Below, piece after piece: positions 7,948 through 17,092 of a stretch of 64,000 nucleotides of DNA. Made by a program: the position numbers and the translations under genes. Each line of letters starts with the position of its first letter. Positions within the stretch are counted from its first letter, which is position 1. The stretch spans positions 186,001-250,000 of the forward strand of contig NZ_PQVG01000005.1 in the NCBI RefSeq assembly GCF_002920895.1, given 5' to 3'. This DNA is from Flavobacterium alvei. GTDB taxonomy: Bacteria; Bacteroidota; Bacteroidia; Flavobacteriales; Flavobacteriaceae. Under the pieces are notes generated by a model that was given only the letters and a program-made list of their open reading frames with translations, was not told where the DNA came from and did no database searches.

Positions 7948-8721
7948 TTACAATTTCTTAGCTTCATTCCAAAAAACATCCATTTCTGCCAAAGTCATAT
8001 CCATTAAGGGTTTGCCTAATTCTCCTGCTTTGCTTTCCAGATATTGAAATCTTTTGATGAATTTTTTGTTGGTTCGCTCTAAAGCGTCTTCGGGATTGAT
8101 GTTTAAAAATCGAGCGTAGTTTATCATCGAAAACAAAACGTCTCCAAATTCGGATTCCATTTTATCCTGATTTCCGGCTTCGACCTCAACTTGAAGTTCA
8201 GCTAATTCCTCTTGCACTTTATCCCAAACCTGATGCGGTTCTTCCCAATCAAAACCGACACCTTTTACCTTGTCCTGAATTCGACTGGCTTTTACCAATG
8301 CTGGCAAACTTCTTGGCACACCTTCTAGAACGGATTTCTTACCTTCTTTTAGTTTGAGTTTCTCCCAGTTTTGCTTGACTTCTTCCTCGTCTTTTACCAC
8401 AACATCACTGTAAATATGTGGATGGCGGTGAATGAGCTTTTCGCAAATTTCGTTACACACATCGGCAATGTCGAAATCGTTGGTTTCACTTCCTATTTTG
8501 GCATAAAAAACAATGTGCAACAACAAATCGCCTAACTCTTTTTTGACTTCGTTCAAATCATTGTCCAAAATAGCGTCGCCCAATTCATAGGTTTCTTCTA
8601 TGGTTAAATGCCTTAACGTTTGGAGTGTTTGCTTTTTATCCCAAGGACATTTTTCGCGCAAATCGTCCATAATGTTCAATAATCGTTCGAAGGCTAGAAG
8701 TTGACTTTGTTTGGAATTCAT
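7948..8721 (-). CDS. mazG: nucleoside triphosphate pyrophosphohydrolase MazG
   Basis: House-cleaning enzyme (257 aa) that hydrolyses nucleoside triphosphates to monophosphates and pyrophosphate. Two MazG alpha-helical repeats are visible. The N-terminal one has the metal-binding pattern IEETYELGDAI followed by ELGDLL, and a similar ExxD pair (SEFGDVLFSMINYARF) lies near residue 190. The CPWDKKQT segment near residue 25 is characteristic. It is the last gene of the def, DUF5606, mazG group on the minus strand, separated from the DUF5606 gene by a hairpin. Length is as expected for the full two-domain form. Confidence 0.95.
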   Translation of the reverse strand: MNSKQSQLLAFERLLNIMDDLREKCPWDKKQTLQTLRHLTIEETYELGDAILDNDLNEVKKELGDLLLHIVFYAKIGSETNDFDIADVCNEICEKLIHRHPHIYSDVVVKDEEEVKQNWEKLKLKEGKKSVLEGVPRSLPALVKASRIQDKVKGVGFDWEEPHQVWDKVQEELAELQVEVEAGNQDKMESEFGDVLFSMINYARFLNINPEDALERTNKKFIKRFQYLESKAGELGKPLMDMTLAEMDVFWNEAKKL

Positions 8722-8748
8722 GGTGTTTTAGTTTTTGTAAAAATAAGA

Positions 8749-8780
8749 AATCCTGTCAGGAATAACATCTTGACAGGATT
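8749..8780 (-). terminator. hairpin terminator between the DUF5606 gene and mazG
   Basis: A perfect 10-bp stem (AATCCTGTCA 8749-8758 with 8771-8780) with a 12-nt loop. On the minus strand it is followed by T-rich sequence. It may attenuate read-through into mazG rather than stop it, as no obvious mazG promoter follows. Confidence 0.65.
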
Positions 8781-8819
8781 AAAATATAAAATTAAAGTTT
8801 ACAACTTTTGCTTTTTAGC

Positions 8820-9275
8820 TTACTCCTTTTCAGAAGTAACTTCTTCCACAACTTTCTCTAAAACTTCTTCGGCATTTTCAATTTTTGGTTCTTCTTTAGA
8901 AACTAAACCTTTTGATTGAAGCAAATTATACCAATTTAATACTTTTTTAATATCTGAAGGATACACTCTTTCTGAATCGTATTCTGGAAGAATTTCTGAA
9001 AAATAAGCCATCAAAGTGGCGTTGTCTTCTTTGTGTGAAATGGCTGGACCTTCATTTTCTTTGATGGCAATATTGCGCATCACTTCAGTTAAAGGTTTTT
9101 CTTCATTGACAGTGTAAATTGAAATTTCAGACAATAAACTCACGTTTACTTTCAAGCTTACTGATATTTTTTTTCCATCAACTAATGATTCTGCCAAAAA
9201 TCCTGTTCGAGTTTGAACTTTTAATGCATATAAACCTGGTTTTCCAGAAATTGATAATATTTTTTCTAAATTCAT
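8820..9275 (-). CDS. DUF5606 family protein
   Basis: 151-aa cytoplasmic protein of the DUF5606 type common in Bacteroidota. The N-terminus (MNLEKILSISGKPGLYALK) is a strongly conserved small beta domain. The middle is helical and the C-terminal 30 residues are Glu-rich and probably disordered. No biochemical function is known to me. It lies 51 bp downstream of def on the same strand and before mazG, a gene order I recall from other flavobacteria. Confidence 0.85.
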   Translation of the reverse strand: MNLEKILSISGKPGLYALKVQTRTGFLAESLVDGKKISVSLKVNVSLLSEISIYTVNEEKPLTEVMRNIAIKENEGPAISHKEDNATLMAYFSEILPEYDSERVYPSDIKKVLNWYNLLQSKGLVSKEEPKIENAEEVLEKVVEEVTSEKE

Positions 9276-9326
9276 TTTTTATAAATTATATGTTTTTATT
9301 TATTTTTTGAGAAACTGAATACTTTC

Positions 9327-9914
9327 CTATCTTCCCTTTTTATTGCAAAATTTCATTCTATAATCAGGTCTAGCTTTGCCATCCATAATATTTTGCAATT
9401 TCTTTTTATTTAATTGCCTTTTTAGTGTCGAAATCAAATCGGTAAACAAAATCCCTTCGATATGATCGTACTCATGTTGAATTACACGAGCAATAAGTCC
9501 ATCAAAAACTTCAGTTTTTACATTGAAATTTTCATCGCAATACTCAATTGTGATTCTTTCGTTTCTATAAACCTCTTCGCGAACATCTGGAATACTGAGG
9601 CAACCTTCGTTAAAACTCCATAATTCGCCTTCTTCTTTCAACATTTTGGCATTAATAAAAGTTCTTTTAAAGCCTATTAATTGGCTTTGTACTTCTAATG
9701 GCAAATCTTCATCTTCTCCAAAAGGTGTTGTATCAATTACAAAAAGACGAATGTTCAAACCTACTTGTTGAGCTGCAAGTCCAACGCCATAAGCATTATA
9801 CATCGTTTCATACATGTTTGCAATAGTTTCTTTTAGGTTTGGATATTCTGGAGTAATCTCCTCTCCTACCTTTCTTAAAACGGGATCGCCATATCCTACA
9901 ATTGGTAAAATCAT
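9327..9914 (-). CDS. def: peptide deformylase
   Basis: Metalloenzyme (195 aa) that removes the N-formyl group from nascent proteins. All three motifs are intact: GVGLAAQQ (43-50), EGCLS (103-107, metal-binding Cys) and HEYDH (147-151, HExxH with the catalytic Glu). A TACTTTTG -7 element on the minus strand (9977-9984) lies about 63 bp upstream. It is the first gene of the def, DUF5606, mazG run. The FUSC transporter gene is divergent from it. Confidence 0.97.
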   Translation of the reverse strand: MILPIVGYGDPVLRKVGEEITPEYPNLKETIANMYETMYNAYGVGLAAQQVGLNIRLFVIDTTPFGEDEDLPLEVQSQLIGFKRTFINAKMLKEEGELWSFNEGCLSIPDVREEVYRNERITIEYCDENFNVKTEVFDGLIARVIQHEYDHIEGILFTDLISTLKRQLNKKKLQNIMDGKARPDYRMKFCNKKGR

Positions 9915-10105
9915 TAATTTTGTATTAAAGTATTATCTACTGCAAATTCTAAATCGATTATTTAAAATTCAGTCCGCAAAAGTAGTAAAAAAATATGCAT
10001 TCAATATATCCTATATTAATAATTAAATTTACTTTAGAAATCTAAACCCTACATACCGATATAATATACCACAATTCTTACCTTTGCAATCAATCTAAAC
10101 TATTT

Positions 10106-12382
10106 ATGATACCAAAAATAAAGGACTTTACTATTGGCACTAATTTGCATAATGCGATCAAAGTAGTTCTTTCTGCCATTATACCTGCATTCTTATTTTC
10201 CTATCTAGGTAATTTAGAAGTGGGTTTGACAATGGCAATTGGTGCTTTATTTACATTTCCGACAGACACCCCAAGTAACTTAAAACATAAAATAAATGGC
10301 TTGCTTGTAACGGTATTTATACTTGCTGGAGTCAATTTATTAATCAACGCCACTTATCCTTATCCTTTTCTTTTTTACCCCATATTTGCCATTCTAGTTT
10401 TCATATTATCCATGCTTGCTGTTTACGGACAACGCGCTACGATGGTTTCTTTTGCGGCATTAATGATAATCAGCATTTCATTTGCACACATACACAAAGG
10501 TTTGGATATGCTAGAACACTCTGGTTTTTTATTAGCTGGAGGTTTATTTTATCTTCTAATATCTATCCTTTTTTATTATATCAATCCGCATCGCTATACC
10601 GAATTACAAATTGTTGAATGTATAAAATTGACATCGAAGTATTTGAAATTAAGAGGCGATTTATGGCAATTGGATTCGGATAGAAAAGAAATTACCCGAA
10701 AACAATTGGTCCTACAGGTCGAATTGAATGATATTCACGAAAATATTAGAGAAGTTCTAGTTCGAAACCGAACCGATTATGGCTCTTCGCATCAAAACAG
10801 AAAATTGCTTTTGGCCTTTATTTCCTTGGTAGAAATAATGGAATTGGCGGTATCAACCTCTTTTGATCATAATAAATTGCACCAAAAATTTGATGCTCAT
10901 CCAAAGGTCTTAATGACTTACCAAAGTCTGGCTTATAATTTGGCTAAAAATTTAAAATCTTTATCCAAAAAAATAAAGAAGAGAAAGCAATACATTCAAA
11001 AAAATAATTTGGTCGAAAATTTATTTGCTTTTGAATTTGCCATAGCTGATTATGAAAAAACACTTGGAGAAGCAGAGGCTTCAGAAGGAGTGCATATGCT
11101 TTCGAATATGCTGCATTATGCTGAAAAACAAGTTGAAAAAATAAAGACTTTGGAGCGTGCTTATACCACAACTGTAAAGCTAAAAGACCTTAAAGGAAGA
11201 GATAAAGATTTAGAAAAATTAAGCATCTCTCAATATTATCCGCTAAATACTTTGGTTGAAAATTTCAGTTTTTCTTCGCTTGAATTTAGACATTCATTAC
11301 GAATCACCACCACCTTATTAATAGGTTTAATAATCGGCAAAGTCCTTCCGTTTGAAAATGTCTATTGGATATTATTGACCATAGTAGTAATTATGCGCCC
11401 TGGTTATGGATTGACAAAAGAAAGAACCTTAAACCGTTTTATAGGAACGCTCATCGGAGGTGTTTTGGGTTTTGCAGTTTTAACTTTTGAACCAAGCACA
11501 CCAATTCTTGCCACACTAACCATTCTTTTTTTAATCTTAGGACTTACCTTCAATCCTTCCAATTATAAAATTGGGACTTCCTTCATTACTTTACATGTCA
11601 TCTTTATTTTTGCAATTTTAAATCCAAGTGATGGCAATATTATTCTGTATCGTGTTTTAGACACTTTTGTTGGAGCCATTTTAGCAATTTTAGCCAATCA
11701 TTTTTTATGGCCGTATTGGGAATCCTTAAATACCAATGAAAATATCAAAAACTCTATTGAAGCCAATAAAAACTATTTGAAACAAATTTCAATTCTCTAC
11801 AATAATAAACAAGGCATTAATCAAGAATACAGACTAGCTAGAAATCAATCTTTTATAGAAATTGGTAATATGATGGCGTCTTTTCAACGAATGTTGCAAG
11901 AACCCAAATCAAGACAGGACAAATTGCAGCAAGTATATAAATTCACCGTAATAAATAATGCTTTACTTTCCTCGGCTGCTTCGCTAGGAACCTATACGCA
12001 ATCTCATAAAACGACCAAAGCTTCTGAGGCTTTTAACGTCGTATTCGATAAAATAATCAAAAATCTGGATGCTGCTATTTCCCTTTTGAAAGAAGAGAAT
12101 CAACCAAACGAAATTGATGCGCCAATTGACGACACCTTTAATAACAGCTTTATCGAATTGAAAAATATTAGGGAAAAAGAATTAAGACAAGGAGATGTTA
12201 TTAATAGTCAAGAATTTAAACTCAAGATGCAGGAAGCTCAACTAGTGATTGAGCAATTGGTTTGGCTAACTAATTTATCAGAAAACATTCTTAAAACCAC
12301 AAAAAACTTATTAAAAGCTGAAAAACAACCCGAAAACAATACGCTTAAAACATTTTTCGGGTCAAATAGTCCTGAAGCATAA
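10106..12382 (+). CDS. FUSC-family (YccS/YhfK-like) inner-membrane protein
   Basis: 758-aa membrane protein of the fusaric-acid-resistance/aromatic-exporter superfamily. It has two membrane blocks of about five to six helices each (about 20-160 and 395-535). Each is followed by a long cytoplasmic helical domain, which is the YccS/YhfK architecture. The substrate is unknown. A TACCTTTG -7 element (10079-10086) lies 19 bp before the ATG. The 3' end overlaps the convergent ruvX gene by 38 bp with no visible terminator. Confidence 0.88.
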   Translation: MIPKIKDFTIGTNLHNAIKVVLSAIIPAFLFSYLGNLEVGLTMAIGALFTFPTDTPSNLKHKINGLLVTVFILAGVNLLINATYPYPFLFYPIFAILVFILSMLAVYGQRATMVSFAALMIISISFAHIHKGLDMLEHSGFLLAGGLFYLLISILFYYINPHRYTELQIVECIKLTSKYLKLRGDLWQLDSDRKEITRKQLVLQVELNDIHENIREVLVRNRTDYGSSHQNRKLLLAFISLVEIMELAVSTSFDHNKLHQKFDAHPKVLMTYQSLAYNLAKNLKSLSKKIKKRKQYIQKNNLVENLFAFEFAIADYEKTLGEAEASEGVHMLSNMLHYAEKQVEKIKTLERAYTTTVKLKDLKGRDKDLEKLSISQYYPLNTLVENFSFSSLEFRHSLRITTTLLIGLIIGKVLPFENVYWILLTIVVIMRPGYGLTKERTLNRFIGTLIGGVLGFAVLTFEPSTPILATLTILFLILGLTFNPSNYKIGTSFITLHVIFIFAILNPSDGNIILYRVLDTFVGAILAILANHFLWPYWESLNTNENIKNSIEANKNYLKQISILYNNKQGINQEYRLARNQSFIEIGNMMASFQRMLQEPKSRQDKLQQVYKFTVINNALLSSAASLGTYTQSHKTTKASEAFNVVFDKIIKNLDAAISLLKEENQPNEIDAPIDDTFNNSFIELKNIREKELRQGDVINSQEFKLKMQEAQLVIEQLVWLTNLSENILKTTKNLLKAEKQPENNTLKTFFGSNSPEA

Positions 12383-12761
12383 TGGTTGCCGAAATTTCGT
12401 CAATTAGGGCTTTGTTTTGACGTTGTTTTTTTTTCATTCCGTTATCAATCATTGATTGGAACGCCATTTTTGAAGTAAAACGTTCATCCACCCTGATAAC
12501 TTTCATATCCGGAAAATGATTGGTAAAATGTGTCACAAATCCTTTAATGATGGAAGCACTTTGAGAAGGTTCGCCGTTCATTTGTTTGGGTTCGCCAATA
12601 AGCACAGCTTCCACTTTTTCTTTCGAAAAATAGTCTTTCAAAAATGGGATAGCTTCACTTGAAGGAATGGTGGTCAAACCCGAAGCAATGATTTGCAATT
12701 CATCGGTAACGGCTATTCCTGTTCGTTTTTGTCCGTAATCTATGGCGAGTATTCTAGGCAT
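12345..12761 (-). CDS. ruvX: Holliday junction resolvase-like RuvX/YqgF
   Basis: RNase H-fold nuclease (138 aa) linked to Holliday-junction resolution and pre-16S rRNA processing. The motifs DYGQKRTGIAVTD near the N-terminus, GEPKQMNG, RVDERFTS and DEISATIML are all present, including the catalytic acidic residues. The start codon lies one base after the stop of the upstream toxin gene, so it is probably co-transcribed with the toxin-antitoxin pair. The 3' end overlaps the FUSC gene on the other strand. Confidence 0.93.
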   Translation of the reverse strand: MPRILAIDYGQKRTGIAVTDELQIIASGLTTIPSSEAIPFLKDYFSKEKVEAVLIGEPKQMNGEPSQSASIIKGFVTHFTNHFPDMKVIRVDERFTSKMAFQSMIDNGMKKKQRQNKALIDEISATIMLQDYLTRKMF

Positions 12762-12762
12762 T

Positions 12763-13044
12763 TTAAAATGATTTTTTGTGTTTCAAAATTGCCACAACTA
12801 AAACAGTTTCAAGATCATTCTCAACTTTAAAAACAACTGTGTAACCTTTAAAAACATAATCTCTTATATTCTCGTCTTCAAAATAAATTGATTTTTTGAA
12901 TAAAAAAGGTTGTTTCAAATCTTTTTGTATCTTTTTTATTAATTCAATTTTAAATTTCCTTGCAGCAACAGGTTTATCTTTTGAAATAAAATCAACTATA
13001 TCTTTCAAATCATAATTAAATTCAATAGTTAATTTAATCCTCAT
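12763..13044 (-). CDS. RelE/ParE-family toxin
   Basis: 93-aa protein with the fold pattern of RelE/ParE toxins: an N-terminal strand, two helices (DLKDIVDFISKDKPVAARKFKIELIKK), then strands with YVFKGYTVVFKVEN and a C-terminal ILKHKKS. Its start overlaps the end of the antitoxin gene by 11 bp, the usual coupled arrangement. Whether the target is gyrase or mRNA cannot be told from sequence. It sits directly upstream of ruvX. Confidence 0.8.
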   Translation of the reverse strand: MRIKLTIEFNYDLKDIVDFISKDKPVAARKFKIELIKKIQKDLKQPFLFKKSIYFEDENIRDYVFKGYTVVFKVENDLETVLVVAILKHKKSF

Positions 13045-13267
13045 ATTTTGATATTGTTTCTTCTAATAGAATATCTAGCTCCTCAAAAGTAGAATACACC
13101 GCAGTTCCATCATTAATTTTATCAATTCTAGACTGAAGCATTCTTTTTTCATCTTCAAAAGTTGGTCTTTCCTGAACAATTTTCAATTCATCCGAAGAAA
13201 ACGAACTCAATAATTCCAAAATTTTGGCTTTGATGTTGGGTTGAAATTCTAATCTGATAGTTTCCAT
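13034..13267 (-). CDS. antitoxin partner of the RelE/ParE toxin
   Basis: 77-aa protein paired with the toxin downstream. I chose the start METIRLEFQP at 13267 because a -7 element (TATATTTG on the minus strand, 13287-13294) lies 20 bp upstream; a longer frame to 13300 would run through that promoter. It is mostly helical and acidic at the C-terminus, with no obvious DNA-binding motif. The similar Bacteroidota pairs I recall are annotated simply as addiction module components. Confidence 0.72.
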   Translation of the reverse strand: METIRLEFQPNIKAKILELLSSFSSDELKIVQERPTFEDEKRMLQSRIDKINDGTAVYSTFEELDILLEETISKYED

Positions 13268-13340
13268 AATTCGAAATTTAATATTACAAATATATAACAT
13301 TTTCCATTCGATTTAACTTTTTGCTTTTGGCTAAAAATGG

Positions 13341-13348
13341 TATATTTG
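13341..13348 (+). promoter_or_regulatory. dapD promoter (-33 TTG and -7 TATATTTG)
   Basis: TATATTTG (13341-13348) lies 17 bp after a TTG at 13321-13323 and 18 bp before the dapD ATG. This is a good match to the Bacteroidota housekeeping promoter TTG-N17-23-TAnnTTTG. Confidence 0.65.
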
Positions 13349-13365
13349 CCAAAAATTTAACAAAA

Positions 13366-14181
13366 ATGAACGAATTACAATCCATTATAGAACAAGCTTG
13401 GGAAAACCGTGCTTTGTTGCAAGAAACCAAAACTACTGACGCTATTAGAGCCGTTATCGAATTATTAGACAAAGGAAATTTACGTGTTGCAGAGCCAGTT
13501 GGCGAAGGTTGGCAAGTAAACGAATGGGTAAAGAAAGCTGTTGTAATGTATTTCCCAATTCAAAAAATGGAAACTTGGGAAGCTGGAATCTTCGAATACA
13601 ACGACAAAATGTTGCTAAAAAGAGATTATGCTGAAAAAGGAGTTCGCGTGGTTCCTGGAGCTTCTGCCCGTTATGGTTCATTTATTTCTAGTGGTGTAAT
13701 TATGATGCCAAGTTACGTAAACATTGGTGCTTATGTTGATGCTGGAACAATGGTGGACACTTGGGCAACTGTTGGTAGCTGTGCGCAAATTGGTAAAGAC
13801 GTTCACCTTTCTGGCGGAGTTGGAATTGGTGGTGTTTTAGAACCATTGCAAGCTGCACCAGTAATTATTGAAGATGGCGCTTTCATTGGTTCACGTTGTA
13901 TCATTGTTGAAGGTGTTCACGTAGGTAAAGAAGCCGTTCTTGGAGCAAATGTTTGTTTGACTGCTTCTACAAAAATTATAGATGTTACTGGAGAAACTCC
14001 TGTGGAGAGAAAAGGATTTGTTCCTGCTCGTTCGGTGGTAATTCCTGGAAGTTATACTAAAAAATTCGCAGCTGGAGATTACCAAGTGCCTTGTGCCTTG
14101 ATTATCGGAACTCGTAAACCTTCAACCGATTTGAAAACATCATTAAATAATGCGTTGAGAGAATATGATGTAGCGGTATAA
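13366..14181 (+). CDS. dapD: 2,3,4,5-tetrahydropyridine-2,6-dicarboxylate N-succinyltransferase
   Basis: Lysine and meso-diaminopimelate biosynthesis enzyme (271 aa); it transfers succinyl from succinyl-CoA to tetrahydrodipicolinate. The start MNELQSIIEQ (13366) fits the family length; a TTG 45 bp upstream is part of the promoter. The N-terminal helical domain is followed by left-handed beta-helix hexapeptide repeats, including GSFISSGVIMMPSYVNIG, SGGVGIGGVLEP and IIEDGAFIGSRCIIVEG. It is monocistronic, followed by a strong terminator. Confidence 0.96.
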   Translation: MNELQSIIEQAWENRALLQETKTTDAIRAVIELLDKGNLRVAEPVGEGWQVNEWVKKAVVMYFPIQKMETWEAGIFEYNDKMLLKRDYAEKGVRVVPGASARYGSFISSGVIMMPSYVNIGAYVDAGTMVDTWATVGSCAQIGKDVHLSGGVGIGGVLEPLQAAPVIIEDGAFIGSRCIIVEGVHVGKEAVLGANVCLTASTKIIDVTGETPVERKGFVPARSVVIPGSYTKKFAAGDYQVPCALIIGTRKPSTDLKTSLNNALREYDVAV

Positions 14182-14210
14182 TATTTAAATTCTAAATATT
14201 TTAAAATCCA

Positions 14211-14244
14211 AATCCCAATTGTTGAATCAATTGGGATTTTTTTT
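14211..14244 (+). terminator. intrinsic terminator after dapD
   Basis: An 11-bp perfect stem (AATCCCAATTG 14211-14221 with 14228-14238), a 6-nt loop and a following T run. It serves dapD and probably also the convergent glycosyltransferase gene. Confidence 0.85.
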
Positions 14245-14264
14245 ATTCAGTTGATAGTAAAAAA

Positions 14265-15083
14265 CTATTTTAGATTTGAATCAATGCCAATAGCCGTTTT
14301 AACGACTTTGTTTTTCCTTGTATTTTCTCGAATAGCAAAATTTTTACGCCAAGTTTCTTCATTAACATACCCTCGAGCGTGGTCCAAATGAATTACAATG
14401 GCACTGTAGCGAATTTGTTTTGATTTCAAACCTTTATTGACAAGTCTTTCCCCTAACTCTCTATCTTGACCACCGTACTGCATTTCTTGATTAAACCCAT
14501 TTATAAACAACAAATCCTCTTTCCAACCCGAAGCATTATGCCCATTCCAAGTGGCTTTTGTTGGAGTAATGAAGTTAAAAAAACGACTCCAAAAACCTGA
14601 GGAATTTAATTTTGCTGTTTTAAAAGACTTTTTCAACCCTTTTTCAATAAGCCATTTTGTATTAAAACAATTTTGCTCCACTATGTCATGCTTAGTAATA
14701 GCCATAGATACATTCATAGGCAACATAAAATAGCCTCCAGATAAAAAATAACCTTTTTCTCTATAATTCAAATGAACCGATATAAAATCTTTTCTAGGGA
14801 TACAATCACCATCTGTAAAAATCAAATAATCAGAATTAGAAGCTAGAATTGCTTTATTTAAAATTTGAGATTTTTGAAATCCAGCATCTTCTTGCCACAC
14901 ATGAATAATTGGAATATCGATTTCTTTTCTCAACTTTTCTAATAACTCTTTAGTTTTAGGACCAGAACCATCATCTGCAATGATAATTTCAAAATCGGTA
15001 TCAGTTTGTACACTAAAACCCCAAATAACTTTTTCGAGCCATTCCTCAGCATTATAGGTACTCATTATTACTGATGCTTTCAT
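14265..15083 (-). CDS. family 2 glycosyltransferase
   Basis: 272-aa GT-A fold glycosyltransferase. The N-terminus has the family 2 signature (ASVIMSTYNAEEWL, then IIIADDGSG). A DxD-type metal/sugar-nucleotide site appears in FTDGDCIPRKD, and the C-terminal part has GWKEDLLFINGFNQEM and GGQDRELGERL, as in chondroitin/galactosyl-type enzymes. Probably cytoplasmic, acting in cell-surface polysaccharide or LPS assembly. The divergent rhamnosyltransferase-like gene and the nearby WaaP-like kinase support an envelope role. Donor and acceptor are unknown. Confidence 0.88.
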   Translation of the reverse strand: MKASVIMSTYNAEEWLEKVIWGFSVQTDTDFEIIIADDGSGPKTKELLEKLRKEIDIPIIHVWQEDAGFQKSQILNKAILASNSDYLIFTDGDCIPRKDFISVHLNYREKGYFLSGGYFMLPMNVSMAITKHDIVEQNCFNTKWLIEKGLKKSFKTAKLNSSGFWSRFFNFITPTKATWNGHNASGWKEDLLFINGFNQEMQYGGQDRELGERLVNKGLKSKQIRYSAIVIHLDHARGYVNEETWRKNFAIRENTRKNKVVKTAIGIDSNLK

Positions 15084-15269
15084 AAATATTGTTTTTTTTT
15101 GATGTGAAATAGATTTTTTAATTAAAACAAATCTTTCACATATTTTTTTCTTTTTTGAATTTTTAAGGAATTAATCTTAAATTTAACACTCAAAATAGGC
15201 GAAACAAAAATACCAATAAAATTTTGAGAGTTTGTATATTTTAGTACTTTTGACTTAAATAAATTTTAA

Positions 15270-16121
15270 ATGTTTGCACATTATTTAATAACTAGATTCA
15301 ATCTTCGAAATTCCGAATGGAACTTAACAAAAAACAATGAAACGTTATTAAATGACGAATGGATGGAAGATCGTATGTATCTTTTTGAAAATTTTTGTTT
15401 ACCATCAGTTGCAGCTCAAACAAATAAGAACTTCACTTGGTTACTCTATTTTGACACAACAACTCCTGAAAAATTCAAAAAAAGAATCGAATTTATTCTA
15501 TCTAAATATGCAAATTTCAAAGCTTTATTTATAGATGGTATGCCCGAATTTTATCCAAAAATTCAAGAATTTATAGCCAACTCTTCTGTTAATTTTCCCC
15601 ATATAATTACGTCTCGAATCGATAATGACGATTGTCTGCATAAAAATTTCATAAACGAAATTCAAAATCAATTTAGTTCACAAAACTTTCAGGCTATTGA
15701 TGTCATCAAAGGTTATACTTTACAGATTGCACCAAACTATATTTTAGGAAAAAAAGAACATCTTTTCAATCCTTTTATTAGCCTAATTGAGCTCAACAAG
15801 AATCCGAAAACGGTATGGTTTTCTAATCATGCTCAATGGAAAAAAGAAAATCGAATTACACAAATTACCCATGAACGATTGTGGTTGTCTATAATTCACG
15901 CAAAAAACAAAGTCAATCAATTTGATGGTTATGGAGATGTAAAATGGGAAGACATTAAAATAAATTTTGTGGTATCTGAAAACCTTGATACACTAATATC
16001 AAAAGAGCAAATTCCTTATTCGCAATGGAAATTTTTAAGTTTTTTAAATAAAATTAAAGTTGATTTTAATTTTTTAAGTAAGAAATTTAAAAAAAATATT
16101 GGAATTTACAAGTACAAATAA
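15270..16121 (+). CDS. putative rhamnosyltransferase-like glycosyltransferase
   Basis: 283 aa. The N-terminus (HYLITRFNLR), the central NFTWLLYFDTTTP and SRIDNDDCLH (acidic DxD-like motif), and WKEDIKINFV-like spacing near the C-terminus match the putative rhamnosyltransferase family (Rhamno_transf). It is probably a cytoplasmic GT-A enzyme for envelope glycans. Promoter: TTG at 15224-15226 and TACTTTTG at 15245-15252, 18 bp apart. The ATG follows at 15270. It is convergent with the WaaP-like kinase gene. Confidence 0.75.
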   Translation: MFAHYLITRFNLRNSEWNLTKNNETLLNDEWMEDRMYLFENFCLPSVAAQTNKNFTWLLYFDTTTPEKFKKRIEFILSKYANFKALFIDGMPEFYPKIQEFIANSSVNFPHIITSRIDNDDCLHKNFINEIQNQFSSQNFQAIDVIKGYTLQIAPNYILGKKEHLFNPFISLIELNKNPKTVWFSNHAQWKKENRITQITHERLWLSIIHAKNKVNQFDGYGDVKWEDIKINFVVSENLDTLISKEQIPYSQWKFLSFLNKIKVDFNFLSKKFKKNIGIYKYK

Positions 16122-16153
16122 TTTGAAAATATCTTGTTTTATTAGTCAACTAG

Positions 16154-16912
16154 CTAAAATTTAAATGCTTTTTTCAAACGTTTCTTTTTATCGAAACTCG
16201 TTTTAAATTTTTGTGTTTCAAACCACATTTTTTCAAAGATTTCTTTTGGTGTTTTATTTGAATAATGTTTTGAATATTCATCACTCATAACCCTAATCAT
16301 CTCTTTTTTTGCAGTTAAATGACTCAAATTTTTCATTCTCTTTTCAAAATCCAAAGATTTATCAAAATTCATTCTATTCAAATCAACTAAATAAAAACTG
16401 TAATTGCCATTAATTCCATTTTTTATTAAAGTATTTCCTGGCGAATGGTCTAAAAATTCTATGCCTTTTTCGTGTAAATCGAAAGAAAAACGAGTAAACT
16501 GTCGTAATATATTTTCGTGATCTGGATAATCCGGTTGTATATCTAACTCTCTAAATGTCAAATCCACCTCAAGATGTTCACTTACATAATAACTATCTTT
16601 TAAACCCAACCAACTTGAATTTTCAAAATAAGCAATAGGTTGTGGTGTACCAATTCCTTTTTTCAACAAAGCATTGGCATATTCATAAGATCTTCTGGCC
16701 TTTGACTTTCGAAAATATTGATAAACAACTCGATTAAAAAGATGAGGAATTTTAAACGATTTTATGTTAACCGTCAAGTCTTCAAACTCAAAAAGTTTTA
16801 TGGTATTCCGCTTTCCATCGCCAAAAAGAAGCCCCGAAGTTTTAAAATTTTCAACTATTTGCAACAAACTTGATGCATATTTTTCAAAATGCGAGTCAAT
16901 TTTTAAAATCAT
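16154..16912 (-). CDS. WaaP/KdkA-like LPS core (Kdo) kinase
   Basis: 252 aa from the chosen ATG 16912 (MILKIDSHF). The frame extends to 16948 but would then run into the -7 element (TATCTTTG on the minus strand, 16935-16942). The protein kinase-like fold of the LPS kinase family shows as a Gly-rich N-lobe (LFGDGKRNTIKLF), the KSFK region with the ATP-binding Lys, and the catalytic loop FLDHSPGNTLI (Asp and Asn). The metal-binding Asp lies in LVDLNRMNF. It probably phosphorylates Kdo or heptose in lipid A-core. It shares the locality with two glycosyltransferases, all separate transcription units. Confidence 0.82.
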   Translation of the reverse strand: MILKIDSHFEKYASSLLQIVENFKTSGLLFGDGKRNTIKLFEFEDLTVNIKSFKIPHLFNRVVYQYFRKSKARRSYEYANALLKKGIGTPQPIAYFENSSWLGLKDSYYVSEHLEVDLTFRELDIQPDYPDHENILRQFTRFSFDLHEKGIEFLDHSPGNTLIKNGINGNYSFYLVDLNRMNFDKSLDFEKRMKNLSHLTAKKEMIRVMSDEYSKHYSNKTPKEIFEKMWFETQKFKTSFDKKKRLKKAFKF

Positions 16913-17092
16913 TTCTAATTCAATTTTAGAGAAACAAAGATAAGTCATTCCTATTGTAAAAAATCAAGAATATTTTACTTGTTTTTTTAGAGTTCAAAAA
17001 CACTGTTTACAGTCAAATGATATGGTAAATACAAAATTATTATTCGTTTCTTTGTACTCCTGATTACGACTATCCAATTCTAAATAAAAAAA

